Assembly (NCBI RefSeq): GCF_000372725.1 | Contig: NW_005200088.1 | Coordinates: 371,491 to 435,490 of the forward strand | Length of the DNA stretch: 64,000 nucleotides | From: Emiliania huxleyi CCMP1516 | Taxonomy: Eukaryota; Haptophyta; Isochrysidales; Noelaerhabdaceae | Direction of reading: 5' to 3' | Part shown: positions 32,182-43,156 of the stretch, in pieces | Position numbering within the stretch: position 1 is the stretch's first letter | How the letters are laid out: each line of letters begins with the position of its first letter | Made by a program: the position numbers and the translations under genes | Notes under the pieces: generated by a model | What the model was told of the DNA's origin: nothing | The model's input: only the letters and a program-made list of their open reading frames with translations | Databases searched by the model: none

Positions 32182-33943
32182 ATGTCGGTGCCCGGTGGCA
32201 CACTCGAGTGCTGGATTTGCGACAAGCCGGCCGACCGCGCGTGCCCGTGGTGCCTGCCGAGCGCAGAGACGGTCATCTGCCACGAGTGTTTCGACAAGCT
32301 CGTGACGGAGCGGGCACGCGTGCATCCGGTCAGCGCGCGAAACGAAGCCGCGAACCGCAGCTCAAGGGCAACGCGCATACCACAGCCCAGCGACGCAGAC
32401 ACCATCCAAGCCTCTCCTTGCTCGCTTTGCCACTGGAGGACCTGCACGCGGTCACAACTTCGGCCGTACCCTTCGGATCTGCCCGCACCGCTGCACGCCG
32501 CAACCGTGCAGGTGCGCACCGCTCGCCCATACACACGCAGCGCACACCTCACTCACTCACTTCGTTCCATCCTCTCGCCAGGCTTCGGCGGCGGGAGAAG
32601 AGGCGGCGTCGCCGCCGGGCGCGGGCGCGGGCGAGCCGGCGCCGGCCGCACCAGCGCGGCCGGCCGCTGCAGCGCGCGCACCATGCGGCGGCGGCGGTTC
32701 GCCAGCCCCCGCCGACGCCTCGGGCGCCTCTCCTCTGGCGCCGGGGGGAGAGGCGGAGACGGCGGCGGGAGATGAGGCGGGGTCGCCGCCGGGCGCGGGC
32801 GCGGGCGAGCCGGCGCCGGCCCCACCAGCGCGGCCGGTGGCCACCAGCGCGCCAGGCGGAGGCGGTGGCTGGCCAGCCCCCGCCGACGCCTCGGGCGCCT
32901 CTCCTTCATCGCCGGAGGGAATGGAGGGATGCTCGGCGGGCGAGGGCGGCCCGCCGGGGCTGCTGAGCAGGGTGTGCGCGGCCGTAGCAGGGGTGTGGGC
33001 GAGGGCGACGACCTCAAAAGGGAAGCGGAGACTCGGGGCGGAGGAGGAGGAGGAGGAGCCGCCGCCCAAGCGGCTGGCGGGCGTCGGCGGCGGGGCGGGG
33101 CCGTCGGCGCTCCCGGCCCCGGAGCTCGCGCCGCGCCCGGCGCCGGCGCCGCCGCTGGGAGCGCCACCGCAGCTGGTGGTGGTCATCCCGCCGAAGGCGG
33201 CGGTCTGGCCGCCGCAGCCGTCCGGCGCGGGGCTCGACGCGGTGCGGCTTGCGGGGGCGGAGGGGGCGGCCTTGATCCTGTCGTTCTACACGGAGACGGG
33301 CTACAAGGGCGTCATCCGCGGCGAGTACGTGGACGGCACGCCGTTCTACGAGGTGCGCGGCTGCAGCATCAGCGGTCGCAAGTACATAAGCCCCGAGCAC
33401 GCCGCTCTCGCCCGCTGGCGAGCCATCTTCCCGTCGCACCTGCAGCTGCCCGAGGCGGGGCGAAGCTCGAGGCCGCGCGGGGGCGACCGCCGTGCGGGCT
33501 CCTCGCGACAGGCGGCTGCGGTGGCGGCGGAGGCGGAGGGGCTGCGGCTGCACCTCTCGAGCAGCAGCAGCACCGGCTACAAGGGCGTGAGCAGGGAACG
33601 CTCGCGCTTCAGAGCACAGCACCATGTGGACGGCAAGGATGTCTACCTCGGCTCCTTCGACACGGCGGTGGAGGCGGCGGTGGCGTACGCGCGGGCGGTC
33701 GGCGAGTACCAGCCTCCCGCCCAACCTCCTCCGACGGTGGCGGCGGAGGCGGAGGGCTTGCGGCTGCACCTCTCGACCAGCAGCCGCACCGGCTACAAGA
33801 ACGTGAGCAGGGAACGTTCGCGCTTCAGAGCACAGCACCATGTGGACGGCAAGGATGTCTACCTCGGCTCCTTCGACACGGCGGTGGAGGCGGCGGTGGC
33901 GTACGCGCGGGCGGTGGGCGAGGCTGGAGTCGCGAAGACCTAG
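32182..33943 (+). CDS. AP2-domain protein with N-terminal Cys-rich motif
   Basis: Exon 1 starts MSVPGGTLECWICDKPADRA and has Cys pairs (CWIC, CPWC, CHEC) like a small zinc finger. An intron ends ctcgccag at 32581, and exon 2 (32582-33943) is in frame with the rest. Exon 2 begins with two copies of a Pro/Ala/Gly segment of about 55 residues ending SPAPADASGAS / WPAPADASGAS. A first AP2-like domain (TGYKGVIRGEYVDG) is followed by two nearly identical ones (TGYKGVSRERSRFRAQHHVD and GKDVYLGSFDTAVEAAVAYA), separated by about 20 residues. AP2 domains bind DNA; a transcription factor is inferred. The last two domains are a recent duplication. Exon 1 lies directly behind a LINE-like 3' end, and its donor is not resolved. 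Confidence 0.65.
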
Positions 33944-35116
33944 AGTGTGCCCCCGCGCGAGCGACGCTCCGAGATCGCCCGAGACGCTCCGAGATCGCCC
34001 GAGACAGCGCGGCGCGGCGGTGGGTGAGGTGGGGGTGGGTGGGGGGGGAGCGGCGTGGCGTGGAGCTCCGAGATAGCGCGAGATCGCCCGAGATCGCGCG
34101 GTTCTGCAGCACCTCGGCACTCGGCGAGTTGGATGGGTGGGGAGCGAGGGGGCGAAAGTGACCAGTGCGGTCAGCTCGGGGCGCATGGAGTTTCGGGCTT
34201 TGTTCTGTTTGTAAGGTAAGGTAGGTAAGGTAAATTTCTCCACACACACAAAGTGGTGGGGCAAGGGGGGGCGACCCTCGCATCTCCACACCCGACACGG
34301 GCAGGAGCCCCAAGCGCCAAGGCATTCAAAGTGCAAGCACTGGTGGTGCTATGTATGTTATGTAGAAAGATGAACGACAGTCAGGCTCGCGCAGAGCTGC
34401 GCTCCAAGAGCTCCAAGAAAGCCGGCGGGAGCAGTTCTCTTGCGCCTCGGGGGTTAGTGCATAGTGGTAGCGCGCGTGTGTTGATCCGATCCCGATTGAG
34501 ACTTGTGGAGTCGGTCGTCCTTCCGTTTGAGTTATCGCGCGCCTTGCGGCCGTTGCTGGGCGTCCCGCTACAATCGTTGCCTGTACTGCTACGCATATGC
34601 ACGGAGGCCCATATGCATACGCATCACATTACGCCCTCTCGGGAATACGTATACTCGGTGCGTGTACGTCACTTGCGACAGGTTAGGGACCGATCGCCAC
34701 CACTCACGCCAGCGGACGGCCACCATCGGTGTTTTTGGCTTAGGGGGCGGGACCGAGGGGGGGGTAAGCTACCGGAGGGGGGGTCAGCTGCCGCTGGCTC
34801 GGGACCGCTGAGCGACAGGGGGGTGTAGCTACCCCCCCCCACCTCCACCTGGTCAGACCGTCGACCTAGAGGGGGGTCCCCAGGTGCGTGGGGGGGGGTG
34901 TTTGAAGATGACGCGCATATCAGCACAGCAAGCCGGGCGAGGCCGAGCGCGCGGAATCGATGATGGCGTGCCGGCCGTGGGCCCGGACGAAGGTCCTGGC
35001 TCGAAAACGCGAGCAGAGGCCGCCGTGTGGGGCCACGGCGAGCCTCGGGCGAGAAAGGTCAGCACCCTATCTCACGCGGTCGGTTGGGTAGCGGGTGATG
35101 TGTACTGGATATATAA
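33944..35116. other. Intergenic with short repeats; upstream region of the desaturase
   Basis: Units of gagatcgcccgagac lie at 33965-34105. The phrase gtaaggtaaatttctccacacaca (34225-34248) has an inverted near-copy at 55158-55185. G/C runs and possible hairpins occur at 34755-34890. A TATA-like tatataaa lies at 35108-35115, immediately before the first ATG of the next gene. The frames here have no recognisable domains. Confidence 0.45.
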
Positions 35117-36354
35117 ATGTGTGCGACCTCCGCCAGCACCTCTCGCGTGGCCACCACTCACAAGCTCGAGCGCGCGAGGCCTGACCTGTTCCAGCGCAGC
35201 GACGCAATCGGGCTACGCCACCTCTGCGGCCACCTTTCGCTGCTCGCGCTGACCGCTGCGGCGCTGGCCGTCTGCTGCACCACTGCATCAGCGCTTGCCG
35301 GCCGCTGCTGGCCGCTGGCTGTCCTGGCGCACAGCGTCGTGCTCTCGCACCTGTACATGCCCTTCCACGAGTCCACGCACGGAACCGCCTTTGAGAGCGC
35401 ATGGCTCTGCCAGCTCGTCGCCTGGCCGCTCGGCCTCCTAATCTTCATGAACGCCGACTCATTCAAGTGGTTCCACCGCGAGCACCACGAGTTCACGCAG
35501 GCGTGAGATAGATACAGAGAGGCAAGAGCAGTCGGGCTCGGACACCGGCGCGGCATGCGTGGGTGCTGGCCAGATGACGACGGCACGGAGGAGCGACATA
35601 CAGACACACAAACTCACCAGCTCTCTGCCAGCTGGGCTGCCAACCCCACAACCCGAGTGAGCGTACACACACAAGACCTAGGTGTGGGCGCGTGACCCCG
35701 AGCTGCCGGGCGCAAACGGCAGCCTGCGCAACTACCTCAACAAGCTGCTGGGCGGCGAGATGGCGGTGGCGCTCTACCACTTTTGCCGCAGCGCCGCGCT
35801 GGGAGAGCGAGCAGAAGGCCCGTGGGTGCCGCCGCACGCGAGGCGAGGCGTGGTCGCGTCGACGCGGGTGCAGAGCGCGGCGTACGTCGCGTGCGCGCTC
35901 CTCGCGCTGGCCTCGCCCGCCGCGCGGCACTGGCTTGTGCGGCTCTGGCTGCTGCCCCTCCTCCTCGGCCAGCCGGCTCTGTGGGGGCACTTTATCGCGC
36001 AGCACACGTCGACAGACCACGACTGCGACGCGCGGCGCGCCGCCCTAGACTCTGAACGCAGAGCCGTGTACTCCGACAGGCATTGCAGGGTACCGTAGCC
36101 ACACCCTGACGCTGGTGTCTTCGCACCGCAGGCACACTGCACGGGTGGTGCTCACCCACCCGGCGTACGAGTGGCTCTCCTGGGGCATGAACTACCACGC
36201 CGTCCACCACATGCACCCGCGCGTCCCCTTCCACCAGCTGCGCCGCGCATTCGACGCGACGCGGCGAGAGCTCAGGCACGTCGAGGAGCGCGGGTACCTT
36301 CGCGCCCACACGGCGGTGGTGCGTGCCGCGCTCGATCGGCCGGCGTCCCTTTGA
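35117..36354 (+). CDS. Membrane fatty-acid desaturase-like protein (334 aa, 3 exons)
   Basis: Exons 35117-35500, 35682-36079 and 36132-36354 join in frame. The three histidine boxes of membrane di-iron desaturases/hydroxylases are present: HESTH, HREHH followed by TQVWARDPELPG, and MNYHAVHHMHP, with an extra QHTSTDHD. Hydrophobic segments lie at LLALTAAALAVCCTTASALA, LVAWPLGLLIFM and LVRLWLLPLLLGQPALWGHF. Such enzymes insert double bonds or hydroxyls into acyl or related lipids at the membrane. Both introns use GC donors; the second begins gcattgcaggg and the exon behind it begins gcacactgcacggg. A TATA-like motif lies only a few bases before the first ATG, so an upstream start or exon is possible. 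Confidence 0.8.
35501..35681 (+). repeat. Desaturase intron 1 carrying a dispersed repeat
   Basis: The 181-nt GC-AG intron contains ggctcgga..cagatgacgacggcacg..gagcgacatacagacacac and ccagctgggctgcca. The same series occurs at 39785-39940 and partly at 40195-40265 in intergenic DNA, with the leader aaggtgaagaacag(c/t)(c/t)aggctcggactgg. This suggests a mobile repeat inside or forming the intron. Confidence 0.65.
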
Positions 36355-36445
36355 GGTCCCCCCCTCGCGAGCGTACCGTACACAAAACAAGCGAAATCCA
36401 AGGCCTTCAGGCTGTGTCTCTCGCAGCAAGCGACCGCCCGCGTGG

Positions 36446-37560
36446 ATGGCCTCCCACCGCATCGGCGCGCGCGTCGCGGGCCTCTCCCCAGCGCAGCTGT
36501 GCGCCATCATCGAGGCGCAGGCGGGCGCGAGCGACGCCGCGCTGCGCGTGGCGGAGGAGCACGCCGCTCGGCTCGTGGAGCAGCCCGAGTGGGTCCTCTC
36601 CGAGGTCCTCCTCTCGCCGGACCTCGCCCCGCACATCCTCGCCCAGCTGCCGACCAAGGAGCACGCCGTCAAGGGGACGTGCCGCGCGTGGCGCCGCGGC
36701 TGGAAGGAGACGCTGAAGAAGCGCGAGAGGCCACGCATGCTCGTGATCGGCAGCCACGACGGCGAGGGTGGGACTGTCAACTCGCTTGAGCGGTACGACC
36801 CGTCAACGAATGAGTGGGAGGAGGAGGCTGTGGCGCCGATGCCTTCGACGGCACGGCGGTGCTCGAAGGCAAGCTGTATGCTGTGGGCGGCGTCAACCAC
36901 AACGACGACGACGTCCTCAGCTCAGTCGAGCGGTACGACCCTGCGACGAATGCGTGGGAGGCAGTGGCGTCGATGGGGACGGAGCGGTGGGGTCTCGCTG
37001 TGGCGGTGCTCGAAGGCAAGGTCTATGCTGTTGGCGGGTGCAACGACGGCTTCCTCAACTCGCTGGAGCGGTACGACCCGTCAACGAACGAGTGGGAGGC
37101 GGTGGCGCCGATGGCGGAGGCGCGGGACGAGCTCGCCGTGGCGGTGCTCGACGGCAAGCTGTACGCTGTGGGCGGGTACAACATTGACAACGGCTGCCTC
37201 AGCTCGGTGGAGCGGTACGACGCGGCGACGAACGCGTGGGAGGCGGTGGCGCCGATGGCGGAGGCTCGGCAGACTCACGACATGGCGGTGCTCGATGGCA
37301 AGCTGTACGCTGTGGGAGGCTTCAACGAAGACGACATCCTCAGCTCGGTGGAGCGGTACGACCCGGCGTTGGATGCGTGGGAGGCGGTGGCTCCGTTGGC
37401 GACGGCTCGAAGTCGTCACGCCGTGGCGGTGCTCGACGGCAAGCTTTATGCGGTGGGCGGCAGCGGCGGCGGAGGCACCCTCAGCTCAGTCGAGCGGTAC
37501 GACCCGGCGCTGAATGCGTGGGAGGCGGTGGCGCCGATGGCGACGGCTTTTAGCATTTGA
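36446..37560 (+). pseudogene. F-box/Kelch copy 3 with a frameshift
   Basis: It starts MASHRIGARVAGLSPAQLC, 92 nt behind the desaturase stop and on the same strand. It matches copies 1 and 2 through EEEAVAPMPS near 36846. Compared with copy 1, about 20 nt are missing there, between two cg(a/g)-rich words, and the frame shifts; the Kelch blades continue in another frame (LEGKLYAVGGVNHNDDDV) to the stop after APMATAFSI. Six blades are otherwise intact, so the change is recent, or is a sequencing or assembly error. A short unspliced protein of the first frame would be nonsense after residue about 133. Confidence 0.7.
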
Positions 37561-38098
37561 ACATTAAAGTATGAAGGTTTTTGTGTCCTTTGTGACGCCT
37601 GACGCGGTGCGTGAGAGTGCGCGTCGCGCACAGCGGGGCAGCGGCGCAGGTGTGGCCGCAGCCAGCGGCAGCGCACGCACGCGCGTGATCTTTGCATGGA
37701 CATTGGAGAGAGCGTGGAGGCTGGGCAGACATCCCGAGGGCAACACTCTGACCGCCTCGTGGTCATGCTGTCAGCACCGGGCTCACAGAGGACGGCGACG
37801 CCGAACCCGACGCCTTGGCCGTTTTGTCGGTCAGTCTCATCGCCTTGTGCCCACACCGTTGCCTCTCACATTGGCGTGCGGGTGCTTTTTCAAATCTATC
37901 CGCCACCTCTCACCTTGTCGTGCTCGGCCCAAGAGGCGAGGAAGCAGGCGCGGACGACGTCGTGCCCGACTAGCTTGAGCGAGGAGCCGCCAACCTACAA
38001 GGCGATCGGCCCACACCCTCCGCGTCGCAGTCGTGTCACGCCTCAACGGGCACGAGGAGCTATCGAGACCATCAGCGCGGCATCGACGGCGATGGACT
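37561..38098. other. Intergenic
   Basis: Several open frames on both strands, none with a domain or convincing composition. A plus-strand frame ends ETISAASTAMDFRLGLSSLQ, but no exon structure supports it. Confidence 0.4.
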
Positions 38099-39145
38099 TT
38101 AGGCTTGGGCTGTCGTCGCTGCAGATCGCGTCGTACCTGTTTCAGTGACGGCTTGTGAGGGGGTCGGCGTTCGCCGGTCTCCCGTCGTCGCTGGTCTCAC
38201 AGATCGGCCGAGTCCCTCTCCTCCTCGAGGATGGCGGGGCCTGCTCACACGCAGCACCGAAGCGTCATGGCGCTCACTCCAGTCGCCGTGAATGGACGCA
38301 AGAGGATGGGTGCTGCCGTCGATGGCGTCGTTGATCTGCTTGTTGATCGCGGCGAAATCATCAGCGGTGAGGTTGAGGGCGGTGCACGCTGCCAGGGAGG
38401 CAGGGAGAGGTGAGACCAAGGTCGATGCGGGAACCGGGCCTGCCCACGCCGTGTATCTTGGCGTGAGGGCCTGCAGCGTAGATGACAATCACAGCCATCA
38501 GCAGCACGGTCAACATCGCCGAGAGGACCGAGAGGATCTCGAGCGTCCACGAGATTGTTGCGAGGGTCACCTCGTAGCAGTAGCAGCCGCGGCGCGCGTG
38601 CTTTCCATAGCACGGCCGCACCGAGCCGCAGCCGACGCCGCAGGAGCCTCGCGGCAGCGCAAAGTGCATGGCCCTGCGCGATTCAATAGCGGCGAAAGGT
38701 GAGGCAAGCTCGGGTAGCTGTGGTGAGGACGCGGTCTCGCATTGTTGCGCCGGCAGCGCGGGCGGTGAGACGGGTTGGGTGGGTGGGAGAGGCGGGTGGA
38801 TTGCGCGCCATTTGAATCGGATGATCCGCTCGAAGAGGAGGATGTTGAGCGCGAGGACGAGCGAGATGAAGGCGTAGACTATCCTCTTCAGCAGCCCGTC
38901 CGTGATCAGCGCCTTCATGATCCCGTCCAGGTCGGTGATTCCTGTGGCATCGAGTGACCCGGGTCAAATTTCCTAGCGTGGCCGTGTGTGTTGCGGGTGT
39001 CAGACTACCCAAGCACACCTCTGCCGAGCATGGCAAAGGCAGTCACGACGAGAAGCATCCCGAGCAGAGCCCACCACGGCATGACGGCCGCAAAGGCCTC
39101 ACAGCAGCGGCGGGTCTTGTCGTCCTTGCAGCAGCTGCACGCCAT
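38099..39145 (-). CDS. Small multi-pass membrane protein with Cys-rich N-terminus
   Basis: It starts MACSCCKDDKTRRCCEAFAA at 39145, then a membrane helix (MPWWALLGMLLVVTAFAML). A GT-AG intron in phase 1 (ends gatgccacag) joins to GITDLDGIMKALITDG and a second helix (IVYAFISLVLALNILLF). A third helix (WTLEILSVLSAMLTVLLMAV) follows a Cys-rich loop (GSCGVGCGSVRPCYG). Near 38420 the coding frame shifts through a probable GC-AG intron into CTALNLTADDFAAINKQIND and HPLASIHGDWSERHDAS. A proline-rich stretch at about 38730-38800 may be another intron. The Cys clusters suggest palmitoylation or metal binding. I do not recognise the family. Confidence 0.5.
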
Positions 39146-40281
39146 TGCGGCCGGCCGCGGTGCCGAGGAGTCGAGGGCAGGCGTGCGCGGAGGTCAATTC
39201 CCGGCGGGCCGAAGGACGCGCGTTGTTTCCCGCAACTTTTGCGCGAGCACTAGCACCCGCGAGCAAGCAACGCCCGCTCCTCACCACTCCAGCGCCCCTA
39301 TCGCTGATCACCTTCTCGTCTTCGCGCTGCCGCAGGTCTTCCTCAAGACCAGACGTGCTGCGCGAGGCCTGCGCGCCAGCGCCTCCAGGTTTTAGAGAGC
39401 TCAGTGACTATGCTCCAAGTACTCGAATCGGTCGGCTACTCCTGCTTTTGGCAAGGAGCAATCGGGCTGGCTCCTCGTGCTACGAGTCCGTGTGTGTCGT
39501 CTTTGATGTCTGGCTTGCACCCCCTGTCAACTTCCAGATGGTCGAACTTGGTATGCTCGTGGCGCCCAGAAATTGTCGCGGCCCTTGATGCACACAATAG
39601 GATCAAAGGCAGGGCGGTCTGAACATGTGAACAATAGTCCGAGCGTCTATGAATTTTGTGAGTCATACGAGTCGATGAGTTATAATCCAACTTTCTTGAG
39701 TTATATGGAATCCGCTGAGGGGTGCGTCTTACTGGGTTAAGGGCTAGCCTCTAGCTGCTAGGTAGGTAGGTAGCAAGGTGAAGAACAGCCAGGCTCGGAC
39801 TGGACACCAACGGCAACGCGGTATGGGTGGACGCTGGACAGATGATGACGACACGCACGAGCGACACACAGACACAAACAAGCTCACAAGACACACAGCC
39901 AGCTGGCTGCCACACACCCTGAGTCGGCGTACACATAACTCAGGACCACATCCTCCCTGTCGCCCCCCCCAGCACTCCACGGTGCCAAGGGCACAAACAA
40001 GGGCACAACTCAAACAACAGACGATAGGAAGTGACATGTGAGGCTGCTGCGCTCGAAGTCAAGAGTAACCTAACCTGTAACCTCTAGCGACCCCGCGCCC
40101 CCCATGCTACTCGAGTAGCACGCGTCGCGGCATTCTATCTAGAAGGCGGGGGTCGGCAGACGCGACGCCCTGGGACGTCAACAGGAGGTGAACAAGGGTA
40201 GGTAGGTAGGAAGGTGAAGAACAGTTAGGCTCGGACTGGACCAGACTGGACACCAACCAGAACGGAATTCTTCATCCTCAG
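39146..40281. other. Intergenic with dispersed repeats
   Basis: Copies of the gtaggtagg..aaggtgaagaacag repeat lie at 39760-39960 and 40195-40265, the same family as in desaturase intron 1. A GC-poor stretch at 39600-39720 holds no ORF. Confidence 0.5.
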
Positions 40282-40486
40282 GCGCTGTTCACGGCGACGC
40301 TGTTCACGGCGAGCGGGCAATTTGCGGTCATCAAGTGTGTGGGGACGGTCTCTTCCCAGGAGTAGTCAACCTGCGACAAATGGCCGCGGTCTCCAGGCGC
40401 TCCCACCCCTCCACGCCCCGCCCCGCCCTCGCCGCGTTCCCTGCGCACCGCGCCGAGCCGCCGCTCCGCCACCCCGCACCCGCAGG

Positions 40487-41771
40487 CTGATTGCGCCCAA
40501 GTCGCTCACCGACGAGGCGGCAAACGCGAAGAGGCTCACTGACCACAGCAAGTGGGGGCGCGTGAAGAAGGCGCTGGAGTCGGGCAAGGAGAAGAAGGTC
40601 TCGCCCAAGGAGGTGTGCCGCGGCCGGCCCACCACACAACGCGGCGCTCCACGCGCGCACAGAGTCGTCACAGACCCACGCACACGCGCGACACGAGCCC
40701 TCGCCCGCTAACGCTTCCCGCCGCGCCCCGCCGCGCACAGATCGTCGACTATTGGCAGGAGTCGATGCCCAAGGTGTCGTCCTACAACGGCGTCGCCGCC
40801 CTCCTCGGCGACAATGAGGCGGCAGCCAACGACGTCCCCGACTCGCCCCCTCACCGCCGGCGCGGCGGCAGCAAGATTGAGCGCACCTCCTCCTTTGAGG
40901 ACCCGGACGGCGCGCAGCAGCCGCGCCTTGGCCGCCCCCTCGCTCCCGCTCGGCCGCCCCCGCCTCGCCCCTCCCCTCCGCCTCTCTCCCCATTCCCCTC
41001 CCCCCCGCCCGCTCCCCCGCCCCGCCCGCCCCATCCGCACCTCTCCCGCACCACACGTAAAAGAATTTACACCACGCCACACACCTGCTCACCCCGCCCT
41101 CCGCCGCCCCCCACAGGCAAGCTGCCCGCGCCCCCGTCCGACCGGCCGAGGGGCTTCGAGCCCGCCGCCGCGCCGCCCGCGCCGCAACCCGAGCCCGACT
41201 CTCGCCCAGCTGCGTGGGTGACGGCTGCCTTGGCGGCGGAGTCGTGCAAGGGCGGAGACAGACCCTCTCCACCCGGCGGACATGTCCAAGACACGTGTGT
41301 CCACGACATGTCCGAGACATGTCCACAGGCGGGCAGGCCCTCCACCCGGCGGAGCAGGCGGTGGCCCAGCTGATGCTCTCGCTCGAGGCGGAGCGCGAGC
41401 GCGCCTCCGCCCTCCAGGCGCGCATAGAGACAGCACAGTCGGGACACTCGGACACAGCTCGCAAGAGAGACGGAGGTAGAGGCAGCCAATATTAGCCCTC
41501 CCACACGCATACCTTAGGTAGACAAATCAAGAGACAACGAGACTCCCCTTTCCTCCCCTCCCCCAGGCAAACGAGCAGTCAGCTGCGAAGCGCTCACTTC
41601 CAATCGACTCTCACCTAGCGCGCCCCCGCCCTCCAGGCAAAGGCGGCCGAGGCGCCCGAGCAGGCCAAGGCCCCCGGCCCGATTGCAAAGGCTCTCTCCA
41701 CCATCCTCTCGCCTGGCAAGGGCAAGGAGTCGGACGACGGCGCTGCCTCGTCGCCCTCGGTCGTCTACTGA
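40487..41771 (+). CDS. Hypothetical coiled-coil/low-complexity protein, about 6 exons
   Basis: The exon at 40487-40612 encodes LIAPKSLTDEAANAKRLTDH and WGRVKKALESGKEKKVSPKE. A 128-nt GT-AG phase-0 intron leads to 40741 (IVDYWQESMPKVSSYNGVAA, SKIERTSSFEDPDGAQQ). Later exons give KLPAPPSDRPRGFEPAAAP (from 41117), QALHPAEQAVAQLMLSLEAE (from about 41331), ANEQSAAKRS and finally AKAAEAPEQAKAPGPIAKAL..SPSVVY with stop at 41769-41771. The helical LEAERERASALQARIE part may be a coiled coil. An upstream exon may lie at 40282-40340. Phosphosite-like RTSSFED is noted. The family is not recognised. Confidence 0.5.
41278..41332 (+). repeat. gacatgtcc minisatellite at an intron 3' end
   Basis: Near-palindromic units of gacatgtcc end in ccacag immediately before the exon encoding GQALHPAEQAV. 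Confidence 0.65.
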
Positions 41772-42158
41772 GCACACTACTGCACGCGTCGGATCTAAAG
41801 GGGGCCGTCAACGCGAGGCTGAGCTGAGAGCTGCTCTCTACTACTGGAGCTGGACTTCGTCCCGTCAACGAGCTAAGAGGTCTCTCTGGGGAGGGGGGGG
41901 GGGGGGTGAAATGGATGGTTTCCCTCCCGATGGGGGATCGTCCGCGGGGTGATCTGAATGTGGCCGGAGCGCCATACGGATTGAGGACAGGGTCGAGAGA
42001 TCCTCTTTGCCACCCACAGGTCCCAGCCTTGAGCCTCTTTGGTTGAGGCCGCGCGGGGACGCGCCGCGGACGGCGTCGGGTGCCGTGCGTCCTGGTTTCG
42101 TGTGGATCGTCGGGACGCGTTTTGATTTTCGGAATTCAAGACTCATGAGTCAGAGCCT

Positions 42159-42912
42159 GGGTTGTTGCACGAGTATATGGGACAAAAGCGTCGAAAATGT
42201 CCCAAAAAAGCGTGTCTCGAGTTTGTGGCAGCTCCGGAGCCAGCGCGGGCTGCCAGGACGCACCGCTCGCGCGTTCGGCGCACTCCCTGGCACCCAGGGA
42301 GTGCGCCTAACCGACCAGACCGAATAGGCTCGACGCCGCGCTCGCTGTGGAGCTGCCACAAACTCGCCGCCGAGCGTGCCACCGACGGCGTCCCGGCGGA
42401 GGTGATGGAGTGTGAGACCTGAGGCTGCGGAGGTGACGCCTGAGGTACCGGTCCGTGCACAGCGACTCAGCCGGCGACCGCCACGGGCTCAAAAGAGACT
42501 TGTCGACTCGTTCCAGCTCAGCTTCACCGTGGTCCTCGGGCGTCTGTCGACGTCTGGACCACCCATACAGCTCGCGGGTTTGAGGTCGCAAGAGCCAAGA
42601 TGGTGGCGTTTGGACATCCCAACCATCACACAAGACAGCCTGTAGGTGATGGCGGGACGGCGCAGTGTTTGTGGCACTCGGCAGTAGGCACCCGCGGCAC
42701 GGCCCCGCTGTCGGCTCTCGCGGGCTGCGGAACCGGCCCCAGAAGGGGACGGTCCGGGCGAGTGTGGCAGCTCCTGCGCTAGTATGGGCACCCTCTATTA
42801 TAGCACTACTGATCCTGGTCATTAGAGCTGCCAGGGATAGCGTCAGGAGCTGGTAGGAGTCAAAGCCCCTCATATTTGAGACATCGTGTCCCATATACTC
42901 GTGCAACAACCC
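42159..42912. mobile_element. 754-bp element with terminal inverted repeats
   Basis: The ends are GGGTTGTTGCACGAGTATAT and its exact complement in reverse order, extending to about 26 bp (through gggaca). A 4-bp GCCT lies directly outside both ends (42155-42158 and 42913-42916), consistent with a target-site duplication. Inside are further inverted words (cgagtttgtggcagctcc at 42221 and its reverse complement at 42349). No transposase-like ORF is seen, so this is probably a non-autonomous DNA transposon. Confidence 0.7.
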
Positions 42913-42934
42913 GCCTGTGATGCCTGTGCAGCCG

Positions 42935-43055
42935 TGATTGATTGAATGGGAAGGCGAAACACAGTCCGACCAACGACTGGGACACCAACGCGGTAAAGCC
43001 GTACGTATGGGTGGACGCTAAAGCCGTAGACGGGCGGTGACGGTCACACAACGCG
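42935..43055 (+). repeat. Dispersed repeat, copy B
   Basis: It has the same blocks as 23036-23250 (gattgattgaatgggaaggcgaaacacag, ccgaccaacgactgggacac, gcggt, gacgggcggtgacggtcacac). It begins about 20 bp outside the 754-bp TIR element. Confidence 0.6.
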
Positions 43056-43156
43056 ACGCGTCTTGGGTAGAGTCTTGCCGACGCGCACATATGTAAGCAT
43101 GCCACGCTCTCGTTCGGTGCAATGCGCACAGAAAAACGCACCGGCAGCAGACCCGA

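Noticed and set aside
34225-34890. Small RNA or riboswitch-like hairpins
   Set aside because: G/C runs pair easily; no conserved motif or flanking gene logic was found.
36085-36110. Dinoflagellate spliced-leader-like word ccgtagcc
   Set aside because: Only eight bases match and they lie inside a desaturase intron.
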